Source of the DNA: VRUE01 sp963714155
GTDB lineage: Bacteria > Actinomycetota > Thermoleophilia > Solirubrobacterales > 70-9
Assembly: GCA_963714155.1 (NCBI GenBank)
Contig: OY970236.1
Span: 2,356,001 to 2,420,000 of the forward strand
Reading direction: 5' to 3'
DNA: 64,000 nucleotides
Positions 17,950 to 26,335 of the stretch are shown in pieces. A program made the position numbers and the translations under genes. How positions within the stretch are numbered: the first letter of the stretch is position 1; each line of letters begins with the position of its first letter. The notes under the pieces are model-generated. The model had not been told where the DNA came from. It saw only the letters and a program-made list of their open reading frames with translations, and did not search any database.

Positions 17950-19059
17950 TTATTCCTCCAGCTCGATCGCTTCGATCTCACCGGTTTCCGGATTGAGCTC
18001 GCCACGGCGCAGCTTGAGGATCTCCAGCACGTAGACGAGGTAGACGCTGGTCGCCAGGGCGAGCAGGCCGAAGGCGACGACCACCGCCGTCCAGAGCGCG
18101 TCGAAGTGGCCGCGATCGTCGCTGTAGGGGACGAAGCGCAGGGCCAGGGCGAGGGCGGCGAGGGCGAGCGTCCAGCCGTAGAGATAGGCCAGGGTGCGCC
18201 GCTGCGAGAAGCCAATGTTGGCCATGCGGTGGTGGAAGTGCCAGGTGTCGGCCTGGTAGATCGGCTGGCGGTACTTGAGCCGCTTGGCGACGACGAAGCC
18301 GGTGTCGAGAATCGGCACCGCGAGCACAACGAGGGGAAGGACGAGGGCAACGACCGCATTGGTCTTCAGCGACCCTTGCACGGAGGCGACCGCAAGTAGG
18401 TAGCCGAGCAGGTTGGAGCCGGTGTCGCCCATGAAGCTGGAGGCGGGCGGGAAGCCATGGCGAAGAAAGCCCAGGGCGCCGCCGGCGGTAAGGGCGGCGA
18501 GGACGCCGGCGGCGTTGCGGTCGAGCGAGAGGGCGATCACGGCCAGTGCGATCGCGGCGATCACGCAGACCCCGGCGGCGAGGCCGTCGACCCCATCGAT
18601 GAAGTTGATCACGTTGACCACGGCGACGATGCCGAGCACGGTCAGCGGCCAGGCGACCCAGCCGAGCTCAAAGCCGCCGACGAAGGGCAGGGTGAGGACA
18701 TCGACCCGGACGCCGCCGGCCACCGGGATCAGCGCCGCCCCGACCTGGCCGCTCAGCTTCGGCAGGGCGGGCAGGCCGCGCACATCGTCAAGCACGCCGA
18801 CCGCGGCGATCGCGGCGGCGCCAAGCAGGATCGAGCGCGTCTCTCCGTCCCCCGGCAGCCAGATCCAGCCGGCGACCTCGATCCCGGCGAAGATCGCCAA
18901 TCCCGAGAGCCGCGGCATCGGCGTGTCGTGCAGGCCGCGCTCCTTGGGCTGGTCGATCGCGCCGATGCGGAAGGCCAGTCGCTCGGCGTAGGGAACCAGC
19001 AGCCAGGCGATCGCGGCGGCGAGAAGGAAGGCGAGGACGGCGTCAGTTGTCGATGCCAT
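17950..19059 (-). CDS. WecA/TagO/MraY-family undecaprenyl-phosphate sugar-1-phosphate transferase
   Basis: The 369-residue polytopic protein (about 10-11 membrane segments) shows the signature loops of the family: GVLDDVRGLPALPKL (the Asp-Asp motif), NVINFIDGVDGLAAG, SSFMGDTGSNLLGY and the HFHHRM histidine motif near residue 293. It moves a sugar-1-phosphate from a UDP-sugar to undecaprenyl phosphate on the inner face of the membrane, starting a wall polymer or glycan. The HxHHR motif favours WecA/TagO-type over MraY. An acidic cytoplasmic tail ends the protein. It is followed after 35 bp by a DUF354 protein, consistent with a role in glycan building. Confidence 0.9.
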   Translation of the reverse strand: MASTTDAVLAFLLAAAIAWLLVPYAERLAFRIGAIDQPKERGLHDTPMPRLSGLAIFAGIEVAGWIWLPGDGETRSILLGAAAIAAVGVLDDVRGLPALPKLSGQVGAALIPVAGGVRVDVLTLPFVGGFELGWVAWPLTVLGIVAVVNVINFIDGVDGLAAGVCVIAAIALAVIALSLDRNAAGVLAALTAGGALGFLRHGFPPASSFMGDTGSNLLGYLLAVASVQGSLKTNAVVALVLPLVVLAVPILDTGFVVAKRLKYRQPIYQADTWHFHHRMANIGFSQRRTLAYLYGWTLALAALALALRFVPYSDDRGHFDALWTAVVVAFGLLALATSVYLVYVLEILKLRRGELNPETGEIEAIELEE

Positions 19060-19094
19060 TTCGCGGAGGCCCGGGAGATACGGGCCGGATCAGG

Positions 19095-20111
19095 CTACTC
19101 GACGCTCGCGACAGCGCCGAGCGCGCCCGTAACCAGCAGCTCGGGATCGCGCGGGTTCAGCACCCCGACCGGCGTCTCGCGCTTGCGCAGGGGCAGTTGG
19201 GCGAGGTCGTCGAGCACGCGCAGCCGGCCTTCGGCGATCAGCGCCTCATCGACGCCCCCCATGCGCCCGGCGAAGGTGGTGAAGACGGGCGTGCCAAGCG
19301 CCACCGCCTCGCGGTTCATCGTCCCCCCCGCGCTGACCACCAGGTCGGCATAGGCGATCAGGCTCTGCGCGTCGATCGCCCGCTCGGGCACGATCAGGTT
19401 GTCCGCCCGCATCGCCCGCACCTCCTCGCCCTGGCGCTCGGTGCGCGGAATCACCACCGCTTGCACGCTGGCCACAGCGGCAAGGTGACGGATCGCCTCG
19501 CCGTAGAGGTCGTTGCGGGCGTGGTACTCGGAGGTCTCCGGCGGCGGCCGCACGACGACGAGCACCTTCTCGCGATCGAGCCCGAGCTGGTCGAGCACGC
19601 CGGCATCGGGCTCGAAGTCGGCCAGGTAGTACTCCTCCTTCAACCCGGGATAGCGCACCAGCTTGCGCTCCTTGGCGCCGATCTTCTTCAGCCGCTCGAG
19701 CGGGATCGAATCGGGCATCAGCACCTTCCGCGCCGCGCGGAAGGCAATCTGCCGCTGCCAGCCGGCGAACTCGTAGTCCTGCATCTGTGCCGAGGGAATG
19801 CGGAAGAGCGAAGAGACGACCGCGAGGTCGACCGAGCCATGCGCCAGGGCCAGGTCGGGGCGACGCTGCCAGGTCAGACGTGCCAAGCGGGCCGAGCGAC
19901 CGGCGAGGGCATGGCCCTTGCCGAATGCCGAAGCGCCGCCGTGGCTGCCGATCGAGACGTAGGGGATGCCGAGCCGATCGAGGATCCCCAGCGTCTGGCC
20001 GTACTCGCGCGCCGTGACCATGACCTCGTGCCCGCGCCCTTCGAGGCGCTCGACGATCGGCCGCAGTACCAAAGGGTGCGCCGCGGCGGTGCAATCGACC
20101 CAAACCAGCAT
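19095..20111 (-). CDS. DUF354 family protein (GT-B-like, predicted glycan enzyme)
   Basis: The 338-residue protein begins MLVWVDCTAAAHPLVLRPIVERL and keeps the DUF354 features: a GT-B-like two-domain layout, the MPDSIP and RYPGLKEEYYL segments in the middle, and VSAGGTMNREAVALGTPVFT near residue 275, which resembles the nucleotide-sugar loop of GT-B transferases. The family occurs in archaea and bacteria near polysaccharide genes, and its reaction is not established. A UDP-GlcNAc 2-epimerase-like or glycosyltransferase role is plausible by fold. It lies upstream of the WecA-like transferase on the same strand with a 35-bp gap, probably in the same operon. Confidence 0.8.
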   Translation of the reverse strand: MLVWVDCTAAAHPLVLRPIVERLEGRGHEVMVTAREYGQTLGILDRLGIPYVSIGSHGGASAFGKGHALAGRSARLARLTWQRRPDLALAHGSVDLAVVSSLFRIPSAQMQDYEFAGWQRQIAFRAARKVLMPDSIPLERLKKIGAKERKLVRYPGLKEEYYLADFEPDAGVLDQLGLDREKVLVVVRPPPETSEYHARNDLYGEAIRHLAAVASVQAVVIPRTERQGEEVRAMRADNLIVPERAIDAQSLIAYADLVVSAGGTMNREAVALGTPVFTTFAGRMGGVDEALIAEGRLRVLDDLAQLPLRKRETPVGVLNPRDPELLVTGALGAVASVE

Positions 20112-20147
20112 GGGCCGACCCTAGCTGCGGGGCCGACGTCGCTGCCT

Positions 20148-21140
20148 CTAGCCGGCGCTTTCCGGGTCCGGTTTTTTCCCGGTCGTACGCAGGTGCGCCA
20201 ACTTGCCGAGCGCGTCGAACCAAAAGGGAGCCCCGAGCGAGATCGCGATCGCGGTGATGAGCCAGCCGGCCAGCGACAGGGCGAACGCAGTCCAACTGCC
20301 GATTGGGCTGTTGGCGTCGCTCCAGAGGATCGGCAGCTGCAGGGAGTCGAGCTTGTCGAAGGCGGTTTCGACCTGCTTGCCGGCTTTCTCCGCCGATGCT
20401 TCTTCATCGTCTGCCGGCTCTTCTTCGCCGGTCGCCGATTCTTCCGTGGCGCCCGCGGGCTCTTCCGCGTCCGCCGCTTTCTCTTCGGCGCCGGCTTCTT
20501 CTTTCTCTTCGCCTTCCGCCACCGCGGCTTCGGCCTGGGCGACCACGGCCGCTCGAACCGCGGGGTCGTCGTTGAGGCGTTCGGCGATGCGAATGGCGCT
20601 CGCGTTGAGGACCAAGGTCACCACCACGGCGGCACCGATCGCGATCTTCTGGGAGTTCCGCTTGTACCAGCCGGAGACCCGGTCCATCGAGTCGTCGAAC
20701 CATTGCTCCGCCGAGGCGAGGAACGACTCGATGTCGTCATCGACGCCGACGAGCAGGGCTTTTAGCTGGAGCCCGAGCGGCGACTGCGGACCGATCCGCT
20801 CTATGCCCCGTTCGATCTCCTTCATCGAGGTCTCCTTGTCGAGACCGCTGACCACATCGGCAAGGGCGAGCGCGAAGTTGCGCGCTGAGATGTAGGAAGG
20901 CCCCTTGCGCGGTTTGGAGCTGCTCAGGTCGGTCTGGACCAGAGGGTGATCGAGCAGTTTCGTGGCTACGCCCGAATCGCCCAGCATCCCGTGGATGCCT
21001 TCGATCAGGTTTTCCGCACGGAGGTCCTTCGCCCACGAGATCCCCTCGGTGATCGCCGAGACGATCAGGCTGAGAAGGAAGAAGACAAATGCGAGGCCGA
21101 TCGCGACTTCGAGCGTCGCGCCGCCGATATCCACTCCCAT
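20148..21140 (-). CDS. Hypothetical membrane protein with acidic Ala/Glu-rich central segment
   Basis: I do not recognise a named family. The 330-residue protein has a membrane helix near residues 10-30, a soluble part of about 130 residues including SYISARNFALALADVVSG and SAEQWFDDSMDRVSGWYKR, and a second helix near 165-180. Then comes a low-complexity Ala/Glu segment (about residues 200-265), and a final hydrophobic segment near 285-305. The WFDDSMDRVSGWYKR block next to a membrane helix looks like a conserved motif of a wider family of uncharacterised inner-membrane proteins. The ribosome-binding site GGGGGGAA precedes the ATG at 21140. glyA lies upstream on the same strand with a 105-bp gap. 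Confidence 0.65.
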   Translation of the reverse strand: MGVDIGGATLEVAIGLAFVFFLLSLIVSAITEGISWAKDLRAENLIEGIHGMLGDSGVATKLLDHPLVQTDLSSSKPRKGPSYISARNFALALADVVSGLDKETSMKEIERGIERIGPQSPLGLQLKALLVGVDDDIESFLASAEQWFDDSMDRVSGWYKRNSQKIAIGAAVVVTLVLNASAIRIAERLNDDPAVRAAVVAQAEAAVAEGEEKEEAGAEEKAADAEEPAGATEESATGEEEPADDEEASAEKAGKQVETAFDKLDSLQLPILWSDANSPIGSWTAFALSLAGWLITAIAISLGAPFWFDALGKLAHLRTTGKKPDPESAG

Positions 21141-21245
21141 GCTTCCCCCCGTCGCTGTTAGCGCTTCTGGATCAAGACGCCATCGAACCTAACGGGGCTT
21201 ATTGACTAATTGCAAGAACGAAATTGGTACGGTTAAAACGAACCG

Positions 21246-22541
21246 TTAAACCGCAGCGGTCGTCAACTGCGGGTACAGCGGATAGCGCTCCATCAGCGAT
21301 CGCGTGCGGTCGGCAAGCGTGTCCTTCTGGGCCTCAAACTCATCTGAGAGCGCGGTGGCGATGACGGCGGCGATCTCGGTCATGTCGTCCTCGACCAGGC
21401 CGCGGGTGGTCAGCGCCGGCGTGCCGATCCGCAGGCCGGACGGATTCATCGGCGGCCGCGGGTCAAAGGGGATCGCGTTGCGGTTTACAGTGATGCCGAC
21501 CGCGTCGAGGCGGTCCTCCGCTGTCTGGCCGTCGAGGCCGGTCGGGGTGAGGTCGACGAGGACGAGGTGCACGTCGGTGCCACCGGTGAGGACCGGGACC
21601 CCTCCGTCTTCCAGCCCGGCGGCAAAGGCCTGGGCGTTGGCGATCGTCTGGCGCTGGCGGGCGCGGAAAGGCTCGCTGGCAGCGATATGCAGGGCAACCG
21701 CCTTGGCCGCGATCGTGTGCATCAGCGGCCCGCCCTGCTGACCGGGGAAGACGCCTTTGTCGATTGCCTTCGCGTGCTCCTCTTTGCAGAGGATCATGCC
21801 GCTGCGCGGGCCGCAGAGCGTCTTGTGGATCGTCGTCGTGACGACGTCGGCATGCGGCACCGGGTTGGGGTGCTCGCCGGCGGCGACGAGACCGGCGAAG
21901 TGGGCCATGTCGACCATCAGCTTGGCCCCGACCGAGTCGGCGATCTGGCGGAAGGCGGCGAAGTCGAGCTGGCGCGGGTAGGCCGACCAGCCGGCGACGA
22001 TCAGCTTCGGCTTGTGCTCCTCGGCGAGCGCGGCGACCTCGTCCATGTCGACCAGCAGATCGTCTTTGCGGACGTGGTACGGAACCGGGTTGTAGAGCGT
22101 GCCGGAGACGTTGATCTTCATCCCGTGACTGAGGTGGCCGCCGTGGTCGAGAGCGAGGCCGAGGAAGGTGTCCCCTGGTTCGAGCAGCGCCATGTAGACG
22201 GCGTTGTTGGCCTGCGCTCCGGAGTGGGCCTGGACGTTGGCGTGGTCGGCGTCGAAGAGCGCCTTGGCCCGGTCGATCGCCAGCTGCTCGGCGACGTCGA
22301 CCTCCTCGCAGCCGCCGTAGTAACGCCGGCCCGGGTAGCCCTCGGCGTACTTGTTGGTCAACACCGAGCCGACCGCGTCGAGCACCGCCTGGGGCACGAA
22401 GTTCTCCGAGGCGATCATCTCCAACGTGCCCTGCTGGCGGCGCAGCTCAGCCTCGAGCACGGCGGCGATGTCGGGGTCGACCTCGCTCAGTGGGGCGCTC
22501 TGGAAGTTCTCCGGCAAATCGGCCATCGGGGGAGCGACCAT
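21246..22541 (-). CDS. glyA: Serine hydroxymethyltransferase
   Basis: A complete PLP enzyme of 431 residues that interconverts serine plus tetrahydrofolate with glycine plus methylene-tetrahydrofolate. Diagnostic stretches are LEMIASENFVPQAVLDA, NKYAEGYPGRRYYGGCE, the PLP-binding lysine in TTTIHKTLCGPRSG near residue 240, and the C-terminal NPSGLRIGTPALTTRG. Either the first ATG (22541) or the one five codons on (22526) could be the start; neither has a clear ribosome-binding site. The first residues lack family conservation, so MADLPENF is equally likely. A weak hairpin, CGGTT-CGTTTT-AACCG, follows the stop codon. Confidence 0.96.
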   Translation of the reverse strand: MVAPPMADLPENFQSAPLSEVDPDIAAVLEAELRRQQGTLEMIASENFVPQAVLDAVGSVLTNKYAEGYPGRRYYGGCEEVDVAEQLAIDRAKALFDADHANVQAHSGAQANNAVYMALLEPGDTFLGLALDHGGHLSHGMKINVSGTLYNPVPYHVRKDDLLVDMDEVAALAEEHKPKLIVAGWSAYPRQLDFAAFRQIADSVGAKLMVDMAHFAGLVAAGEHPNPVPHADVVTTTIHKTLCGPRSGMILCKEEHAKAIDKGVFPGQQGGPLMHTIAAKAVALHIAASEPFRARQRQTIANAQAFAAGLEDGGVPVLTGGTDVHLVLVDLTPTGLDGQTAEDRLDAVGITVNRNAIPFDPRPPMNPSGLRIGTPALTTRGLVEDDMTEIAAVIATALSDEFEAQKDTLADRTRSLMERYPLYPQLTTAAV

Positions 22542-22576
22542 AGCAACGCGCCGGGATAGCCGAAGCGGCTATAGAT

Positions 22577-23362
22577 GTGCGCCTCGTGAAGCCGAAGCGG
22601 ACCCGTCTTGCCCTCGCCCTCTCTCTCCTGCCGGCCCTGCTCGGCGTTGCGCCGGCGCAGGCGATCACAGCGATTGGCGAGAACCCCTGCGAGGGCCCCG
22701 AAGCAAAGGTCCTGCTCTGCCCCAACCTGCGCATCGGCCCGGCCACCGACCTCTACATCCAGCACGCCGGCAGCCAGGTGCGCTTGCGCGCCACAAGCGA
22801 CGTGCGCAGCCGCGGTCGCGGCCCGATCGAGGTGCGCGGCACTCGCAGCGGCTGGCGCACGATGCGCACCCGGCAGCGGATCTACCGCGCCGGCGGCGGT
22901 CACATCGACGTGCCCAGCCGAGCGACGTTGCGCTTCACCACGGTCGGCGCCTACTTCGGCGGCTCCTACTGGAAGGTCCACCAGCTGGCCCGCTTCGAGC
23001 TCTGGTCGGTCGACGGCCAGCACCGACCCCTGCACCGGGTGCGGGTCGGCCCCAAGCTCAACTACTGCCTGCGCGACCTCGAGCGCACCCGACCGGGAAA
23101 ACGCTCACCGGCAACTTGGCACTACCCGGGGTGCGACCAGGATCCCTACAACGATCACGTCACCCTCGGCACCTCGGTCGGCTGGTCGGACATCTACCCC
23201 GCCGACTACGACAAGCAGTGGATCAGCGTCGGCGGCCTGCGCGGCTGCTTCGCCTTCGTGATGACGGTCGACCCGGAGGGCCTGCTCTTCGAGTCCAACG
23301 AGGAAGACAACAGCTCCCGTCGCCTCGTTCACCTGCCTCTGCGCGACGACAGCGGCTGTTAA
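22577..23362 (+). CDS. Secreted lysyl-oxidase-like (LOX domain) protein
   Basis: The 261-residue protein starts at a GTG (22577; a second GTG at 22586 is possible). It has a clear signal peptide: basic KPKRTR, a hydrophobic stretch to about residue 25, then an Ala-Gln-Ala cleavage site. The C-terminal half resembles lysyl-oxidase-type proteins of actinobacteria, with GWSDIYPADYDKQWISVGGL and VTVDPEGLLFESNEEDN. In eukaryotes LOX domains bind copper and oxidise lysine side chains, but in bacteria the role is open. The copper-site His-x-His-x-His is not evident here, so activity is doubtful. Several cysteines suggest extracellular disulphides. It is divergent from glyA with a 35-bp gap. Confidence 0.7.
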   Translation: MRLVKPKRTRLALALSLLPALLGVAPAQAITAIGENPCEGPEAKVLLCPNLRIGPATDLYIQHAGSQVRLRATSDVRSRGRGPIEVRGTRSGWRTMRTRQRIYRAGGGHIDVPSRATLRFTTVGAYFGGSYWKVHQLARFELWSVDGQHRPLHRVRVGPKLNYCLRDLERTRPGKRSPATWHYPGCDQDPYNDHVTLGTSVGWSDIYPADYDKQWISVGGLRGCFAFVMTVDPEGLLFESNEEDNSSRRLVHLPLRDDSGC

Positions 23363-23384
23363 CCGGCGGGATTCCGGAGGCCGA

Positions 23385-23603
23385 CTAGAGCGACGCCTTG
23401 CGGGTGCTCTGGCGAGAATCTCCGTCGAACTCGGACCCTTCAGACGTGACCCGGTGACCGACGTAGCAGCCGCCGACAATCGCAAAAACGGTTATGGCAG
23501 CGAAGAATTCAGCCGTTCCGGCGTTCGCCAACTTCAACAAGACATCCAATGCCAGGATCGCGACGGCCATGACGGTGAAAGGGATAGTCCAGGAACGCAA
23601 CAT
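23385..23603 (-). CDS. Small two-helix membrane protein, unknown
   Basis: The 72-residue product has two hydrophobic segments (about residues 8-24 and 33-48) and a polar C-terminal tail. GGGAG lies 12 nt upstream of the ATG. The DNA here is clearly less GC-rich than the flanks, and no homologue is apparent to me. It follows another small membrane ORF on the same strand, downstream of the MlaE-like pair. It may be an orphan gene or an acquired remnant. The evidence is only an open frame with membrane-like composition. Confidence 0.45.
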   Translation of the reverse strand: MLRSWTIPFTVMAVAILALDVLLKLANAGTAEFFAAITVFAIVGGCYVGHRVTSEGSEFDGDSRQSTRKASL

Positions 23604-23636
23604 GTTGTCAGCTTATCTCCCATACGAGATTGCCGA

Positions 23637-23828
23637 TCAGAAGGAGCACCGCAAGAATCGCCCCGGAGAGAAAGCGATTGCGGTGGCTCTCTCGACTTGG
23701 TCAGAAGGGGCGCCACTGAGAACCGTGTATGCCCTGGCGATCCCAGCGAATACCCCGCTTAGCACCACGATCACCCCCGCCACCGCCGAAGCGAGGTCCG
23801 TAAGAGGAGTTGTAGACGCCAGCACCAT
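23637..23828 (-). CDS. Small hydrophobic protein, unknown
   Basis: The 63-residue frame MVLASTTPLTDLASAVAGVIVV has one or two hydrophobic segments (about residues 11-36) and a polar tail. The ribosome-binding site is weak. It stands where an mceA gene would normally follow two yrbE permeases, but nothing in it resembles an MCE domain. It is in the same lower-GC patch as the next small ORF. It could be a short orphan protein or noncoding sequence. Confidence 0.35.
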   Translation of the reverse strand: MVLASTTPLTDLASAVAGVIVVLSGVFAGIARAYTVLSGAPSDQVERATAIAFSPGRFLRCSF

Positions 23829-23924
23829 TCAACCAGGCAAACTCTCCCGTGGTCTTCCGCGCCTATGGCGCGTGGCGTGGAACAAATCTGCATCGCACAG
23901 CGCGCCAAGCGTGGATACGAGGTC

Positions 23925-24722
23925 TTAGCCGCCGATTGGGGCGCGGGGGGTCGAGCCCCAGAAGACCACGGTGCCGAGCATGCCGATGATGTGGACGATG
24001 ATGATGTTGACCACCATCGACTGCGCGGTCGCCGTTCCCACCCCGACCGGACCACCCGAGGCGGTGTAGCCGTAGTAGCAGCCGACCAGCACGATCGCGG
24101 TCGCCATCACCATCCCCTTGGTCAGGCTGAAGAAGAGGTCCAGGGGGTCCTGGAACATCCAGAAGATCAGCAGGTAGCCACCCGAGGAGACGTCGCCGAC
24201 CTGCTGGACCACGGCGAGGTAGCTGGCGAAGTAGGCGACCCCGATCCCGACCAGGTAGAGGAAGGGGATCGCGATCCAGGCGCCGAGCAGGCGGGTCGCG
24301 GCGAGGAAGGTGACCGGTTGGATCCCCATCACCTCGAGCGCGTCGATCTCGTCGGAGATCCGCATCGCGCCGAGCTCGGCGACGATGCCGGTGCCGACCT
24401 TGGCCGAGAGGATGTAGCCGAAGGCGTAGGGCAGCCCCTCGCGCAGGTCGCAGTAGGCCGAAAAGAGCCCGGCCAGCGATGGCGCGCCAATCGAGCGGTT
24501 GAAGTAGGCGCCCTGCAGGCCGCACTGCAGGCCGAGGATGAAGACGAAGGCCCAGATGATCACCGCCGAGCCGAGGATCAGGATGCCGGCCTGGCGCAGG
24601 CTCTCGCCGAAGTAGCGCAGGACGCGGCCGCTGTAGACGAGGCCGGCGACGCGCGAGCCGAAGCGAGCGATCTCGCCGAAGGAGTCGAGCCAGCCGCGCG
24701 GGACGTCGAGCCAGCCGATCAC
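23925..24722 (-). CDS. MlaE/YrbE family ABC transporter permease (second of pair)
   Basis: The 265-residue membrane protein from the GTG at 24722 has the MlaE permease core of about five or six helices and the conserved cytoplasmic loop GTGIVAELGAMRISDEIDALEVMGIQPV, which contacts the ATPase. The GTG overlaps the stop of the other permease by 4 bp, so the two are coupled. In actinobacteria such YrbE pairs normally precede six mce genes and import sterols or lipids. Here no MCE-domain gene and no ATPase follow, only small membrane ORFs. The permease is complete, so the partners may be encoded elsewhere. The frame is open upstream of 24722, but that part reads through the neighbouring gene. Confidence 0.88.
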   Translation of the reverse strand: MIGWLDVPRGWLDSFGEIARFGSRVAGLVYSGRVLRYFGESLRQAGILILGSAVIIWAFVFILGLQCGLQGAYFNRSIGAPSLAGLFSAYCDLREGLPYAFGYILSAKVGTGIVAELGAMRISDEIDALEVMGIQPVTFLAATRLLGAWIAIPFLYLVGIGVAYFASYLAVVQQVGDVSSGGYLLIFWMFQDPLDLFFSLTKGMVMATAIVLVGCYYGYTASGGPVGVGTATAQSMVVNIIIVHIIGMLGTVVFWGSTPRAPIGG

Positions 24723-25525
24723 CGGATTGCCTGCAGTTCGGGGTTGGTGGCGAGCAGGACCGCGGTGAAGACGTAGTTGAAGAAGAAGACCGCGACCAGG
24801 GCAATCACCACCGCCTGGTTGACGGCGCGGCCGACCCCCTCGGCGCCTCCGGACGCAGTCATCCCCTTGTACGAGCAGACGACGGAGATGATCGCGCCGA
24901 ACATCGTGCACATCAGCACCGAGCCCCAGATGTCGGTGACCGAGGCGTTGGTGAAGAGAGTGGCGAAGAAGCCGCCGAGCGGCTGGTGGTAGAGCAGCTC
25001 GGCGGCAATGCCGGCGCTGAGGCCGAAGATGATCGCGAAGATGTCGAGCAGCGCCGTCACCACCATCAGCGCCAGGAAGCGCGGCACGACCAGGTTCTTG
25101 ACCGGGTCGACGCCGAGCACCTGCAGGGCGTCGAGCTCCTCGCGGATCTTGCGGGCGCCGAGGTCGGCGGTGATCGCGGTGCCGGCGACGCCGGCGACGA
25201 CGACCGCGGTGACCAGCGGGCCGATCCAGCGAATCGCGGTGAGGACGAAGAAGCCGCCGAGCCGGTCGAGCGCGCCGAACAGCGAGAGCACGCCCGCCGC
25301 CTGCAGCCCCGGCGCGCCCAGGCAGAGCGCGAAGGTCGAGATCAGGAGCGGGAACCAGGAGAGCTTGAGCACGAAGAGGAACTGCCAGACCAGCTCCTCG
25401 CCGTAGGGGTACGGGGGGCGGATCGCCGAGACGATCGTCTTCGCGGTGAGGATCATCATCTCCCCCACCTCCTCGAAGGCTGTCTTCGCGGGCGTGTAAG
25501 CCCGGCTCAGGACTTGGCTTGCCAC
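24719..25525 (-). CDS. MlaE/YrbE family ABC transporter permease (first of pair)
   Basis: The 268-residue membrane protein carries the same MlaE signature as its partner: GTAITADLGARKIREELDALQVLGVDPV near residues 115-142 and KGMTASGGAEGVGRAVN near residue 225, with about five or six helices. The N-terminal amphipathic region (residues 1-40) is typical of YrbE1A. It would form the membrane heterodimer of a lipid ABC importer. The start lies inside the last 19 bp of the GntR regulator gene, and the stop overlaps the second permease. The three genes therefore form one tight operon, and GntR control of this transporter is likely. No ATPase (MlaF/MceG) is encoded in the window. Confidence 0.9.
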   Translation of the reverse strand: MASQVLSRAYTPAKTAFEEVGEMMILTAKTIVSAIRPPYPYGEELVWQFLFVLKLSWFPLLISTFALCLGAPGLQAAGVLSLFGALDRLGGFFVLTAIRWIGPLVTAVVVAGVAGTAITADLGARKIREELDALQVLGVDPVKNLVVPRFLALMVVTALLDIFAIIFGLSAGIAAELLYHQPLGGFFATLFTNASVTDIWGSVLMCTMFGAIISVVCSYKGMTASGGAEGVGRAVNQAVVIALVAVFFFNYVFTAVLLATNPELQAIR

Positions 25526-26283
25526 CAGCTCATCGCCCTGCCGAGAGGGCCCCCGCCCGATCGCGGTGACGTACCACCCTGCTTCTGCTCCAGCTCTGCT
25601 TTGCGTCGGGCTCGCGCCTCGCCCACCTGCTTGGCCCGCAGCTCGGCCGCCCGCTGCGCCTCGGAGAGCTGGGCGATCAGAGTGTCGCGCGTCTGCTCGA
25701 GCTCCTCGACGCCGGCCACGTGCGCTTTGGAGAAACGCGCCGCAGTAGGCATGTCATCGGGCAGGTCGCGCATGTAGGCGGCCAACTCGATCTCGAGGCG
25801 GGCGATCTGGCGGCGCAGCTCGTGGCGAACCTCGATCGCCTCGCTCTCTTCATCGAGATCGGGCAGGTCATCGGCCGCCTCCTCCGCGTCACTCGTTTCG
25901 CTCATGCTCGCGCAGGCGGCGGTGACCACGATCAGGTCGCTTGGGTCTATGCCCGCGTCAAGGGTTCGGCGCAGCGCCTCGGCAGCGATCTCCTCCAGCT
26001 CCGGCGACGCCTCGATCTGCTCGCCGACGAAGGTTCCCTGGCCCTGACGGCTGACCACGAGCCCGGCCTCCTCCAGCCCGGCATAGACGGCGCGTACGGT
26101 GTTGACGTTGACGCCTCCCCACTCGGCGAGGCGGCGAAAGCTCGGCAACCGCTCCCCCGCCGCCAGTCGACCGGTTGCAATCAGCGCCCGCAGGCGCCAG
26201 GAGAGCTGGACGCCAACCGGCAGCTCCGCAGCGGGGTCGGTGGAAAAGGGCGTGGCCTCGCGACCTGCGGTCTGCTGTGCCAT
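25507..26283 (-). CDS. GntR family regulator (YtrA-like) with long C-terminal coiled coil
   Basis: The 258-residue protein has a winged-helix domain at about residues 20-95: VQLSWRLRALIATGRLAAGERLPSFRRLAEWGGVNVNTVRAVYAGLEEAGLV is the GntR pattern, followed by the RQGQGTFVG wing. There is no ligand domain of the FadR or HutC type. Residues about 130-230 form a charged helix rich in Glu, Arg, Ala and Leu, probably a coiled coil. YtrA-type GntR proteins are usually near 120-130 residues and control ABC transporters in the same operon, which fits the two MlaE permeases directly behind. The mRNA appears almost leaderless, and a palindromic operator overlaps its promoter. Confidence 0.88.
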   Translation of the reverse strand: MAQQTAGREATPFSTDPAAELPVGVQLSWRLRALIATGRLAAGERLPSFRRLAEWGGVNVNTVRAVYAGLEEAGLVVSRQGQGTFVGEQIEASPELEEIAAEALRRTLDAGIDPSDLIVVTAACASMSETSDAEEAADDLPDLDEESEAIEVRHELRRQIARLEIELAAYMRDLPDDMPTAARFSKAHVAGVEELEQTRDTLIAQLSEAQRAAELRAKQVGEARARRKAELEQKQGGTSPRSGGGPLGRAMSWWQAKS

Positions 26284-26291
26284 CAGACCAC

Positions 26292-26329
26292 ACAGTATGA
26301 GATCGGGCTGTTCTAGTCAACTAGGACAG
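26292..26329 (-). promoter_or_regulatory. gntR promoter with palindromic operator
   Basis: On the minus strand TTGACT (26315-26320), a 17-nt spacer and TACTGT (26292-26297) form the promoter. The -35 box sits inside a near-perfect 22-bp palindrome, 26308-26329, with centre CTAGTTGACTAG. The predicted start of transcription is within about 1-4 nt of the ATG at 26283, so the mRNA would be leaderless. The same promoter and operator core recur before the SnoaL-like gene at 29023-29059. Autorepression by GntR is the natural reading. Confidence 0.75.
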
Positions 26330-26335
26330 CGAACG

